Assembly (NCBI RefSeq): GCF_027887165.1
Contig: NC_077230.1
Span: forward strand, 339,584,322 to 339,648,321
Source: Monodelphis domestica
Taxonomy: Eukaryota > Chordata > Mammalia > Didelphimorphia > Didelphidae
Direction of reading: 5' to 3'
Length of the DNA: 64,000 nucleotides
The notes beneath the pieces were generated by a model, which ran no database searches, had not been told where the DNA came from, and saw nothing but the letters and a program-made list of their open reading frames with translations. Of this stretch, positions 1 through 10,185 are shown piece after piece. The translations under genes were made by a program, and so were the position numbers. The first letter of the stretch is position 1. Each line of letters starts with the position of its first letter.

Positions 1-714
1 TCCCCAAAGCCTCTCTTAACAATATTATCCCTTGTTGATACTATAATATAGCAAATCACTGTAACATCTCAGAAATAAAATTGCCAATTACTCTGAGAGC
101 AGCAGAAAGACATGGTGGACTGCCATGTATTAACAACAGTTAAATGCTTGGGAAAATGCTTTGAGCCATCAGCCAAGTACACATGTATGACTAGGAAAAG
201 TTAGGTGACAAGGAGAGACAGTGTCTGGCCACAGCTGACCACTTCATCAGAACCCTGGAGGTACTCAAAGACCTGGAGGCAGTCTCCAGCATGGTATTTG
301 CATCTTCTGTTGAGAGTTTACAAGGAAAAGTGGATAGGAATTCCTCAGGATGGGCAGGCATGGGAAGGTTATGATCTACATTAGTACAAGAAACATATAC
401 TTATGGAATTTTAGACCCATTGAAAAGAAAGACAACTTATTGGATAGATTGGACACACATGGCATCTTCGAGGAACCTCTAAGAAAGGGCATTCTTATTA
501 AATGCTTGTTCTCTAGTAGGCCTCATGCTATTGCTGAACAGGGCAACTGGACATGCCCATTCTCTTGTCCTTTATCATTTGTGATATAATCCTGGTAGTT
601 CTTTCTGTAAGCTCTTTCATGGTATCACTGTTTCTATTCCTGTCCTTTGTTCTTATTGTCATTATCCAGCCTTATTAGTAATAGCTTACTTTTTTGGAAC
701 ACTCAGAGAGGCAT

Positions 715-925
715 CATTGAGATAACACTTTTAAGAGCCAGGCTTGGAATCAGAAAGGCCTGAAATCAAGTCCCACTTCTACACCTGTCAACTTTGTGAC
801 CTTGGGAGGTTAATTTCTCAGTGTTCCAAGCAACTCTCCAAGACTAGATATTGATCTTCATTGGTAGAGAAAACGTTTTCATTGGAAGTTCCCCATGCCA
901 ATCAAATCACAGGTCTGGTTCTTCC
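715..925 (+). mobile_element. tRNA-derived SINE, MON1/THER-like
   Basis: The left part reads like a tRNA-derived SINE head ('gagccaggcttggaatca', then 'tttgtgaccttgggaggtt'). The right part has 'cattggtagag' and 'agttccccatgcca', which recur in the SINE at 10000-10185. The copy is diverged and has no obvious target duplication. The family name is a best guess. Confidence 0.6.
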
Positions 926-1314
926 CCAGTGCCTTTCAGTAATAGTGAGGTTGGCAATGTTAATATTATTTCACTCATTTTACAAATGAGACAGCTGAGG
1001 CTCCAAGAAATTGTGACATATCCAAGTAACTTTGGGCGGGCTGGTCAGTGGCAGAACTGGGATTTGAAAACCTGATCTTCTGATTGCAAATCTTATACAC
1101 CCTATTACTAGAACATAGTGAACATCTTCCTGTCTGTCACAGTTCCCAGACCTAGTTCTCCTTACTGAATATTTGCAACTTCTTATAAAGTTATACTATG
1201 CCATCCTACTTCATCAGACCTATATGTATTTCAATCTGAAAATTCCTGAAACTTATTAATTGTAACTGCGAAAATGTGGGTTTCAAGACTGTGAATTGCC
1301 AAAACTGTAAAGAT

Positions 1315-1457
1315 AATTTTTAGTGTCTTGATTTAAATAAAAAATAAGTGGTCGCCATGGGAAAAATTCCCAAATATGAAAATACCCAAGTCAGCTGGGT
1401 TTTATGGAGATTTTAATTAATACAGATGAAGGAATTTAAGGAAAGGGGGAGAGAGAC

Positions 1458-1494
<37 letters not shown>

Positions 1495-2085
1495 CTTAAG
1501 AGAGACTAGTCAGTCTTTTATCACTCACCACAAGATTGTCCTAAAGCAAAACTCCAGTCCTTCACTGAAATCCTCAACTCCTGAACTCAGTTCAGAGACC
1601 TGGATCCTCCAAACTAACTCTAAACTCCAACTAAGTTCAGAGACCCTCCTCTGAACTCCTGACCTCCTTTTAAAGAGATTTTTCTCTTATGTCACCTCTC
1701 CTAAATTTTCACATCTACCAATCACAGTAGATGCTTTTCCCCAGGACTGTCCATTCTTAGTTCACATCTTCTTTTGTTATCACATTCTCTGATTAGATTA
1801 TATCTTCTGAGTATTTCACATCTCTTTGCTAAGCTTGACCTTTTAGTGATTAATTTAACCTTTATAGGTACTTATCACCTTTTTGTATTAGATCTAAAAT
1901 AGACCACCTAGCTTAGGGTTTTTGCTTCACTATAAGTATGAGTTGGGGACTTTTCATTGTTCCGTCAGAAATTTTACAACTTTATCTTCCCCTAAGGCAC
2001 TGTCTGAGTAGGGTGAAGTTATTTTAAAGTTCTCAATACATTCCTGACTAAGTACCTCCATTATAGAAAATGGGGAATAGCTTAA
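1315..2085 (-). mobile_element. Retroviral LTR, family A copy 1
   Basis: This is one of three related LTR-like sequences in the window; the others are at 18155-19135 and 34830-35640. Shared landmarks, in reverse orientation here, are the 'ggtggtcaccag'-type block near 1350, a purine microsatellite, 'actcaccacaaga' near 1525, and 'catctaccaatcac' near 1715, which is the reverse of a CCAAT-type 'tgattggtagatg'. Reading on the - strand gives the order CCAAT, AT-rich TATA-like block, poly(A) end. No internal retroviral sequence is attached, so it is probably a solo LTR. Edges are approximate. Confidence 0.65.
1447..1491. repeat. (GA)n microsatellite
   Basis: A GA-rich simple repeat lies inside LTR family A copy 1. 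The + strand copy of this LTR family has the equivalent (CT)n tract, so the repeat is a family feature. Confidence 0.9.
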
Positions 2086-2516
2086 TCAAATCTTCTGAAG
2101 TAGAGTCTGAGCAGTTTTAAGATACATAATTTGGATTGGTTAAGGAATTAATGCCTACTTTTGTATGTATAAATCTACAAGTTTGAAATTCCTTTTTTAT
2201 GGTAAATTAAAGTGATTTTTAGTGATTCCTAGAATATACACTGAGTTTAGGTGATCTGAAATATGAAATAGGATAATATAGTAGGAATAATGTAAAGAAT
2301 TAGTCAGAAGACTTGGGATTTTTTTCCAGCTGGTCACATTTGCTATTTTTTGAAGCTTGGTTTCATTATCTATAGAACAGGCACAATAATTCTTGCACTT
2401 TCTTACAAGATTGTTAGAAGGATTAAATGAGGTTGTCAGGTCCTCTTTTAGCCCTAAATTGTTATGTTGATAGAAATAACTACTATTAGCTTAGCATTAA
2501 AAAGAGGTGAACATAT

Positions 2517-2675
2517 TGGATAGAACACCAGGCCTAGAGTCCAGAGGTCCTGGATTTAAATTTAGTCTCAGACACTAGCTATGTGACCCTGGGCAAGTCA
2601 CTTAACCCTGTTCGTCTAACCCATGTCCTTCTGTCTTAGCATTGTTACTAGGGCAGAAAATAAAAGTTTAAACAA
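2517..2675 (+). mobile_element. SINE1-type tRNA-derived SINE
   Basis: It contains 'gtgaccctgggcaagtcac', then 'cttctgtcttagcattgtta' and an A-rich end, which are the usual marsupial SINE1 landmarks. It lies about 125 bases upstream of an INTS4 exon. The 5' head is degraded. Confidence 0.75.
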
Positions 2676-2801
2676 CAAAACCCCAAAGGTTGAGGTGAAT
2701 CTGTCATTCTGTGAACATTGTGAGCAAAAGTTACATGGTCAGTCACTTCCATGTGTATCTTCCCAATCAGATGTTTCATCACCGAGTTGCCTCACTTGCA
2801 G

Positions 2802-2930
2802 GACAGCTTTGTGGACAAACTTTTAGACCTCATGCCTCGGCTGGTGACGTCAAAGCCTTCGGAAGTAGTAAAAATTCTGCAGGCCACTCTTCGACAGAGT
2901 ACCTTCCTTCATCTTCCTTTGCCTGAGCAG
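2802..2930 (+). CDS. INTS4: INTS4 exon (third from last internal exon)
   Basis: This exon encodes 43 residues, from DSFVDKLLDL to LHLPLPEQ, of Integrator complex subunit 4. It is bounded by an acceptor (pyrimidine-rich tract ending ttgcag) and a donor (gtcagt), and is phase 0 at both ends. INTS4 is the HEAT-repeat scaffold of Integrator, the nuclear complex that cleaves snRNA 3' ends and attenuates RNA polymerase II. It joins INTS9 and INTS11 in the cleavage module. This segment lies at the start of the C-terminal region, past the HEAT array. Recognition rests on remembered similarity to mammalian INTS4, and the following exons continue the match in order. The + strand reading frames starting at 2711 and 2751 are wrong-frame shadows of this exon. 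Confidence 0.95.
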
Positions 2931-3407
2931 GTCAGTTTCCCAGTGCGTGGTTAGCAGCTTGGGGGGCATGCCCTGAATGTCTGTTCTTGGGGTGAGGAAA
3001 CCAAAGACAGAACAACGTGGAAAAGTGACAAGAATGCCTAGAAGAACTAGGTTCAGATCCTGATTTTGGCACTCAGTCACTATGTGTGTGACAGAAGTAA
3101 TTTCCTTGCCTGGGAGCCTTATTTGTAATGATGCTTATTTGTAAAAGGGTAGGAAAGTATGACACATACTACCTGGCTTGTGGAGTGTTGTTGTTACTTT
3201 GAGTTAGGCTTGGACTCTGAACGGTCGTAATGGCTGGGAAGGGGCATTTTGTTAAATCAGGCATATTGACCCTTAGCTACAAGCTGACTGTGAACATTTT
3301 CCTGTTTTTACTTGTACAGACTAAATAAATAGACAGGAGAGGGATCATCTTTTACTTCCCACTGTCAGTCTCTCCCCTCTGTCACTATCTGATTCTCTGC
3401 CCCACAG

Positions 3408-3551
3408 ATCCACAGAGCATCAGCTACGATCATCGAGCCAGCTGGCGAGTCGGACAACCCCCTGAGATTTACTTCAGGGCTAGTGGTGGCACTGGATGTT
3501 GACGCCACTCTAGAACACGTGCAGGACCCTCAGAGCATTGTCAAAGTGCAG
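3408..3551 (+). CDS. INTS4: INTS4 exon (C-terminal domain)
   Basis: This exon encodes 48 residues, beginning IHRASATIIEPAGES and ending QSIVKVQ. It is flanked by a cccacag acceptor and a gtctgt donor, phase 0 at both ends. It includes the conserved block LRFTSGLVVALDVDATLEHV, which I recognise from INTS4. This part belongs to the C-terminal beta-rich domain that helps hold the INTS9-INTS11 endonuclease pair; that role is known for the family and not shown here. The 477-base intron before it is short, whereas the intron after it is about 5.5 kb and full of repeats. No stop codons or frameshifts are present, so the gene looks intact here. Confidence 0.96.
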
Positions 3552-3680
3552 GTCTGTTTCTCCATGAGAAGAATTAACAAGACTCAGATTTAGTCAGAAT
3601 GCTGCTTTAGGAGTCAGATGATTTAGTAATGTTATGAGTCAGTTCATGGAAAGGAGAACAGATCTTATTGGGAATGCATT

Positions 3681-3863
3681 TTTTAACAACTCTTACCCTC
3701 ATCAGTATTGATTCCAAGGCAGAAGAATAGTAAAAGCTAGGCAATTGGAGTTGAGTTACTTGTTCAGGGTCACATTGCTAGCAAATGTTTGGGGTCAAAT
3801 TTGAACCCAGGACCTGCCATCTCTAGGCCTGATTCGCAATCCACTGAGCCACCTAGCTGTCCC
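3681..3863 (-). mobile_element. SINE1, reverse orientation
   Basis: This is the reverse complement of SINE1: 'tattgattccaaggcagaag' near 3708, 'cagggtcaca' in the middle, and the head end 'ccactgagccacctagctgt' near 3841. Moderately diverged. Confidence 0.85.
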
Positions 3864-4491
3864 TGGGAAGCCATTATTATCTAGATGAAAATTACAGTTT
3901 GTAGAATAAATTTGTTATATTTACATATATACAGGGAGCCAACATACCCCCAGTGGCTGACAAAGTCACAGTCTGGGAGATGGGAAGTTCAAGGCAGCCC
4001 CCTTCTCCCCCCAGAACAGCCCCCCCCCATTGGCCACCTTCTGTGACTTCTCTCTCTCCCAACTTTCTTAACTAATGGACTTGTTATGGTTATTATTCTC
4101 CCCAATATAGGAGAAATAATATGAGAGCAAATACTTATAGGATCAATACATATATCCCACTTTAATCCCCCTAGGTTATTACTCCCAAAAGATTGCATTT
4201 ACAGAATTAAAGCCCAAAGATTATTGCCCATTACCCCTCCTTTCTTTCACTCAAGCACAGATACACTTCAATACCCCACAATAAACACTGACCAAATGCT
4301 TGAGCAGTATAATAATAAATCTTTCCTTACAGTTATCACACTCCAGTGAATTTGTTGATGAACAGAAACTAGGCAGCATTGCTAAGCACTTCAAAGTAAC
4401 ACGAGAAAAATAGAACTTGTAAATTGAGGAAAACCCCAAATCCAGTCTGCTTTAAGTCACCTTTTAACTTTGCACTTAGATATGAAAATAT

Positions 4492-4680
4492 TTTGTGCCA
4501 GAACTCTGATGCAGATTGGTAATTTATCTGTAAATCCAAGTCTTTAAGAGTCCCCAAGACCCCGAAAGATGAAGGGACTTGATCAGGAGTCAAACAGCCA
4601 TCTACATGTCTGAATTAGAGTTTGAACCAAGGGGTTCCTGATTCTGAGGCCACTGCGCCTTGCTGCTTATCATCATAACT
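4492..4680. repeat. Dispersed repeat, copy 1 of a pair
   Basis: From 'gtgccagaactc' to 'gctgcttatcatcataac' this closely matches 7776-8176 in the same intron. The shared text includes 'gatgcagattggtaatttat' and 'gatgaagggacttgatcagg'. Copy 2 carries a SINE insertion and a small internal duplication that this copy lacks. The right half resembles a reverse MIR-like SINE. The family is not identified. Confidence 0.75.
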
Positions 4681-5308
4681 GCACTTAGATATGAAAATGT
4701 TTTGTTATTCATATCCTAAGCAACTGTGATTTATAGTGAAAACTGATCAAAAGCACAATGATCCTCAGCAGGTCAAGGGGTACTAACCTACAAATGACTT
4801 TACTCATGTTATTCATATCTATCAGTGTGTTGTAGAAACATAGTAAATGATCACAGAATTCTTTGTTGTGATAATATCACAAGAACGTTGATTTTGTGAT
4901 TTGATAATATCCAATCAGAATGCAGAATATCACATGTAGAAAACTGACTGTGTGCCAAAGAAGTATGTACTTGAAACCCTATATAATAAACGAACCACAG
5001 TACTATGGCAGAGCACTGTGTGTGATTCCTGCATACATGGTTTTGAACACATAGTGTGTCTCACCTTATAATTCGACCAGATCATCACACTTAGATGGAG
5101 AAAACCTTGGACCCTCAAAGAGACTGCTGGACAGCTCTCCTTATACTTAATTCTTTAAAAATTATTTAGTTAATCCATTTTAGGAAACTAATTCTGGGAT
5201 GACTTTGAGTCTGTACTTTGTATTCTTAAGAGATTTACATTGATCAAAATTTTTTTTAAATACTACACTATTCAATTAGAGCCATTTATTAAGCACCCCC
5301 TGTGTGCC

Positions 5309-5562
5309 AGGCAGCTAGGTGGCACAATAGATAGAGTGCTTGGCCTGGAGTCACGAAGACTCATCTTCCTGAGTCCAAATTTTATCTCAGACACTTAATA
5401 GCTATGTGGCTATGAGCAAGTTACTTAACTTTGTCTCAATTTCTTCCTCTGCAAAATGACAGAGAAGGAAATGGCAAACAATACCAGTTCCCTTGTCAAG
5501 AAAACCCCCATATGAGATCACAAAGAGTCAGACACTACTGAAATGACTGAATATATCACCAC
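5309..5562 (+). mobile_element. MAR1-type SINE with RTE-like tail
   Basis: The head 'gcagctaggtggcacaatag' begins a tRNA-derived unit, and the tail has 'aaatggcaaacaataccag', 'aagaaaacccccatatga' and 'cacaaagagtcagacactac'. That tail is typical of SINEs mobilised by RTE/Bov-B-like LINEs. It sits inside an older repeat whose halves are visible on both sides ('aagcaccccctgtgtgccag' before, 'ttaggcactatagatgcaga' after). Confidence 0.8.
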
Positions 5563-5765
5563 AAAACTGTATGTTAGGCACTATAGATGCAGAGACAAAA
5601 ATAAAACAGTCCCTTTCCTCAGAAATCTGACATTCTCCTGTGAAAAACAGGACATATGCAGAGAAGTAAATATCTCTGGTATGAGTACACAGTAATTTCA
5701 GACAGAGGGAAAGCCCTCTGATAATCACGTCAAACTCCCTCCATGTGAATTTTTTCTTTTTTTGA

Positions 5766-5957
5766 AAAAACCCTCACCTTCTGTCTTAGAGTCAATACTG
5801 TATATTGGTTCCAAGGCAGAAGAGAAGTAAGGGATAGGCAATGGGGGTTAAGTGACTTGCCCAGGGACACAGCTAGGATGTGTCTGAAGCCAGATGTGAA
5901 CTAGGATCTCCCATCTCTAGGTCTGGCTCTCAGTCCACTGGACCACCCAACTGCCCC
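5766..5957 (-). mobile_element. SINE1, reverse orientation
   Basis: A nearly full-length reverse SINE1: 'ccctcaccttctgtcttaga' at the tail end, 'aagtgacttgcccagggaca' in the core, and 'ccaactgcccc' at the head end. Confidence 0.9.
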
Positions 5958-7775
5958 TCCTCATGAATTTTCCAGTTAACTACATAGGAATCTCTTCTGG
6001 GTCTAACCTGTGCTTTGAAGGTCATGGGGTTAGAAGAAACTGCACAGGTAGACAAGGTACTGCCTCGGTTGATCTTCATATAGAATTTTTGGAAGTGATT
6101 GTTAACATATTTGATAAAAGTTATAGGAAAGATATCAGGGAAACATAGGTCTTACATGGCAGGTAAACGTGATATAGCATAACACTTCCTATTTCAAGTG
6201 TTTTTAGAGGCTCTCTAAGTTCTGCCCAGGTCATGATTACAGGGTGTATATGTGAAAGGGTCAGAGAGTTACTGTTTTGAAGCCCTCTGGAAATTCACAA
6301 ATAAATATTATTAAGGAAAAATCCTTCACTGCAGGAACTTCCAGGTCACATAAGTAAAAAATATTCCTCTGTTGAAAGAATACTGATATGGAAGAGCAAC
6401 GCACCTTTGTTTCCTTTTCAGTTAAAGAAATAGTTGTTTGAGAAAAATGCTGGGGCAGCATGGCAGGCTGGGATGAACACTTGGGGAGGTAATAGTTCTG
6501 ACCATGGGCAAGTCACCCTCCCAGAGCATCAGTTTACTTATCTGTGAAATAGATTTCATTGCACTACCTACCAAATGAAGAGCTTGTGAAGAAAGCACTT
6601 TTCAAGCCTCTAAGCCCTATACTAATGGAAGTTGTTCTTGAATGATGGCCATGTCCATGGAGTTTTGTGCCACAGCAATGGCCTTGATTTCTTTTTAGGC
6701 TCTCCATGTAGAATATAAAATTACAGAAAGAAATGGTTTTCACTACTATTATGTTGAGAAGCTGAGGCTTGTCTGGATTGATGTTAAGCCAGAATAACAG
6801 TGGAAATATCCTTCCTGAACTGAGCCAGCACAGGGTTGTGGGAAATCAGAAGGCCTCATTCATAGTATATACGTGACCTGAAACAAGTCATTCATTGTGT
6901 CAGAGCCTCTTTGTAAATGTCCTCATTTGTAAAGTGGGACTAATGATGCTTCCATTCCGTTTTTCACAGTTTTATTGGGAGGAAGGTGCTATGTAGGCTG
7001 TGAAATTCTATAGAAACCTAAGTTGTTATTCTCAGAGCTCCAGTGTCTAGAGTTAGGTAAAAAAAGACAGCCTGTAGCCAGTTGTTTCGGCATGTGTTTG
7101 CATGTCTCCTTAAGGCTTTCTCTGCAGTTTTTAGATCTCTGCCAGCGAACTTAAGCTTAAGCTCTGGGAAGTCCTTCAAAGACAAAAGTGCTCCCAGTAC
7201 CAGCCCAGTGATAGCCTAGAATGGTGCCAACAGCTCATGCCATTGGCCTCTACAGCACATTAGGTGTAGTAGTCTGAACAGTTCTCCTAAGAATGAAATC
7301 ACAGGGAATAGTGTTTCAGGGGTAGCAAAAAGTAAAAGGCATAGTTGTGTGGTTTTGGTTTGTTTGCTTGGAGAAGTAAGCAGAGGCCAATTGAAATGTG
7401 TTTAGTGTTCTGTGTTTGAGTTCTGACTTGGCCATTTATTTATTTGTTTGTTTATTGTTCTGTGTGACCTTGGACAAGTCATTTAGCCTCCTTTAACATC
7501 AGTTTTTTCAGTCCATAAAATGAGTTCGAAACTAAAATTCTATAATTCTGAGTCATTTAAACTCTTGTGAGCATTAGTTTCTTCATTTCTAAAATGGAAG
7601 TGATAATCCCTGCTCTGATTCCTAGTGGGATCAGATGAGATGATGGCTACATATGTACTTTAGCAGTGATAAGACCCAATACAAGTGTAAATTGTTAAAA
7701 CTTTTTCTCTGGGGAAGGACCTCTGTACAATGGTTTCCTTTTTACCTTGCCATAGTTTTAAAGCATAAGAATTTT

Positions 7776-8176
7776 TTTGTGCCAGAACTCCTATTTCATT
7801 GGTGTGGGAAACTCTACTGATGCAGATTGGTAATTTATCTGCAAATCCAAGTCTTAAGAGTCCCCAAGATGGCCTCAGACACTTCCCAGCTGTGTGACCC
7901 TGGGCAAGTCACTTAACCCCCATTGCCTAGCCCTTACCACTCTTCTGCCTTGGAGCTAATACACAGTATTGACTCCAAGACGGAAAGTAAGGGTTTAAAA
8001 AAAAAAAGTCCCCAAGACCCCAAATCCAAGTCTTAAGAACTTAAGAGTTCCCAAGACCCCAAAGATGAAGGGACTTGATCAGGAGTTACACAGCCAACTA
8101 CATATCTGAACTAGAGTTTGAACCAAGGGGTTCTTGATTGTGGGGCCACTGTGCCTTGCTGCTTATCATCATAACA
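7776..8176. repeat. Dispersed repeat, copy 2, interrupted by a SINE
   Basis: This matches 4492-4680 from 'tgtgccagaactc' to 'gctgcttatcatcataac'. It is split by the SINE at 7870-8006. Just after the SINE there is a short local duplication: 'aaatccaagtcttaag' and 'cccaagacccc' each occur twice in the copy. Confidence 0.75.
7870..8006 (+). mobile_element. 5'-truncated SINE1 with target-site duplication
   Basis: It starts inside the SINE at 'ggcctcagacacttcccagc' and ends in 'gggttt' plus a run of A. It is flanked by an 11-bp direct repeat 'agtccccaaga' at 7859-7869 and 8007-8017, the mark of LINE-driven insertion into the older dispersed repeat. Confidence 0.92.
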
Positions 8177-9015
8177 ATTATAAAATTTCACATTTCTATA
8201 GCATTTTAGATTGAAAGAGAACCTTCCTCACATCACTGTGAGGGAGGCAGTGCAAGTATATTTTGCCCATTTGTCAAATGGGAAAGCTGAGATGTAGAGA
8301 AGTCAGTTGGTTTGCCCAAGGAAATATATTGAATTAGTTGCAAAGCTGGAAATTTAATAAAGATTACTTGATTCCCCATCTAGTTTTGTCTCCTTCTCTC
8401 TCTGTCTCATATCCCATGTGTAGTTAGCTCCATTTCCTTTATAGCACACTGTGCCTCTAATGAATTGGAAGATAAAAGGTGTTTGTCTCTCTCTGGTTAT
8501 TACAGTGATAGATGTCGAGGGAGTAGCATCATAGATTAAATTGACAAAAATACAGGCAGCCTCTCTTATTCAGAATTTCTCCATTTTGTTTAAATGTCAC
8601 CATCCGATATGTAAAACGAATTGTCTTACCATGACTTAGACTCAGGTCCTCTTTCAGTGTCTCATCTTGGCATGGAAATGATCTTGGCTTCTCAAAGACT
8701 GTCTCAGTGTAGGACAGTCTTTTGACTGGTCTTATCAAGCTGGAAGAATTTGAGTCAAGTCCTGGCCATGACTGTGTGTCCATCATCTCAGAGACTAGCC
8801 TGGTGAATAATGGAAATCTCATTACCAAAGAGTTGGGTACCAGTCAATTAATTTGTTTGGTCACTGAAACTCAGAAAACTTTCCCCTAAGGCTACAGCAC
8901 CTACATGGATAGTGTTACTAACCCTTGGAGATGAAATTAGAATATCTGGGAAAGGTATATTCCACAAAAAAAGCAGCATTTGCTTCCTTACATTATGATT
9001 TGTTTCACTTCTTAG

Positions 9016-9136
9016 GTATTATATCCTGATGGTCAGGCCCAAATAATCCATCCCAAACCTTCAGATTTCCGAAATCCTGGACCCGGAAGACACAGGCTGA
9101 TAACTCAGGTTTACCTTTCTCATGGGGCCTGGACAG
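9016..9136 (+). CDS. INTS4: INTS4 exon (penultimate)
   Basis: This exon encodes VLYPDGQAQIIHPKPSDFRN and then PGPGRHRLITQVYLSHGAWT, plus the first base of a split codon. The acceptor is cttag and the donor gtaagg, with start phase 0 and end phase 1. It joins to the exon at 12888 to complete a Glu codon (g + aa), giving ...GAWTEPCQIEV. The sequence is strongly conserved with mammalian INTS4 as I remember it. A - strand reading frame at 9005-9190 overlaps it and is a shadow. The exon has no breaks. Confidence 0.96.
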
Positions 9137-9999
9137 GTAAGGAGCAATAATTGTGGCTTCCTGTGCGCTCCTGGGTCCCTCACCCCTCAAGTAAGGGGAT
9201 AGAATGCAAGGGGAGACAGGGTGCTTCTAGAATAAGAAAATCTTCTGGGTGCCTTTATGCACAGTAGGAAAGTTGAGAGTTGAATCTCATTCTCAAAGCT
9301 GGAAGTGACACCAAGGAGGCCATCTCAGTGTCCAGCCTTTCCCAGAAGCAGGGATGCTTTTTATCACATTCCTGACAAATGGTCATACAGTCAATGCTTT
9401 AATACCAGTGACTTCCCAAGGTAGCCCATTTCAGTTTTTGATAGCTCTGATTATTTAAAAGTCTTCCTTTTTCTTAAGTCAAAATCATAGGATCATTAGA
9501 TTTAGAGGTTAGAAGGAACCTTAGATAAGGATGAAAGTAAGTCCCTTCATTAGAAAGAAATCAATGTCCAGAGAAAAGAGGGGCTTTGCCCACACTCATA
9601 CCCAGTAAGTGACAGGGGACAAACTCAAATGTGGATCCTCTAGCTACAAATCCAGTGTTCTGTGTGCTGCCCCTGGCCATATAGGTAAGTCTCCCTGCTC
9701 AGCTCCCCTTGTTCCTCCCCTGTTCTGTGAGGCCAGCCAGAATAAATGTGGATCCTCCTCTCTGAAACAATCTGGTAGAGAGAAATTAGAAGATATGTTC
9801 CTGCCCTTTTTCTCCAGGCTTAATGTTCTCTGCCAGAGATTGAACTTTATGTTCCCAAATAGCCATTGGATATTTGTACTATTCTCTTCTACGAGTCTGT
9901 CGCCATAAAGATAGTTTTATTTATCATAATAGAAGAAAAGCATAACAATATAAAGGGTATCATGTAATAAATATTAATACTGTATTATTGATCAATAGA

Positions 10000-10185
10000 G
10001 GCAGAATGGCATAATGGATAAAGAGCTGGCCTTGGAGTCAAGAAAGCCTGAGCTCAGGTGTGACCCTGGGCAAGTCATTTAACTTTCCAGTGCTCTTGTC
10101 TCTTTATGACTATCAGTTATAAAGATTATAGCCTGCATTGGTAGAAGGAGTTCCCCATACCAGTCCAGTCTCTCCCTTAGCAGCA
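10000..10185 (+). mobile_element. tRNA-derived SINE, MON1/THER-like
   Basis: The head 'gaatggcataatggataaag' is followed by 'tgtgaccctgggcaagtcat' and then by 'cattggtagaaggagttccc', the same right-hand module as in the SINE at 715-925. Confidence 0.7.

Larger units (their letters stand above)
1..2801 (+). other. INTS4: INTS4 upstream intron (partial)
   Basis: This stretch precedes the first recognisable INTS4 exon and ends in an acceptor AG at 2800-2801. I found no exon in it. It carries a SINE (715-925), an LTR-like element (1315-2085) and a second SINE (2517-2675). The rest is AT-rich non-coding DNA with only short chance reading frames. An upstream INTS4 exon too short to recognise by eye cannot be excluded. 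Confidence 0.6.
3552..9015 (+). other. INTS4: INTS4 intron with repeats
   Basis: This 5.46 kb intron starts with a GT donor and ends with an AG acceptor (cttag). It holds SINEs at 3681-3863, 5309-5562, 5766-5957 and 7870-8006, and a pair of related dispersed repeats at 4492-4680 and 7776-8176. MIR-like fragments are near 6480-6620, 6850-7020 and 7430-7640, with another possible one near 8180-8350. A C-rich run is at about 4019-4027. No exon was seen in the remainder. Confidence 0.8.
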
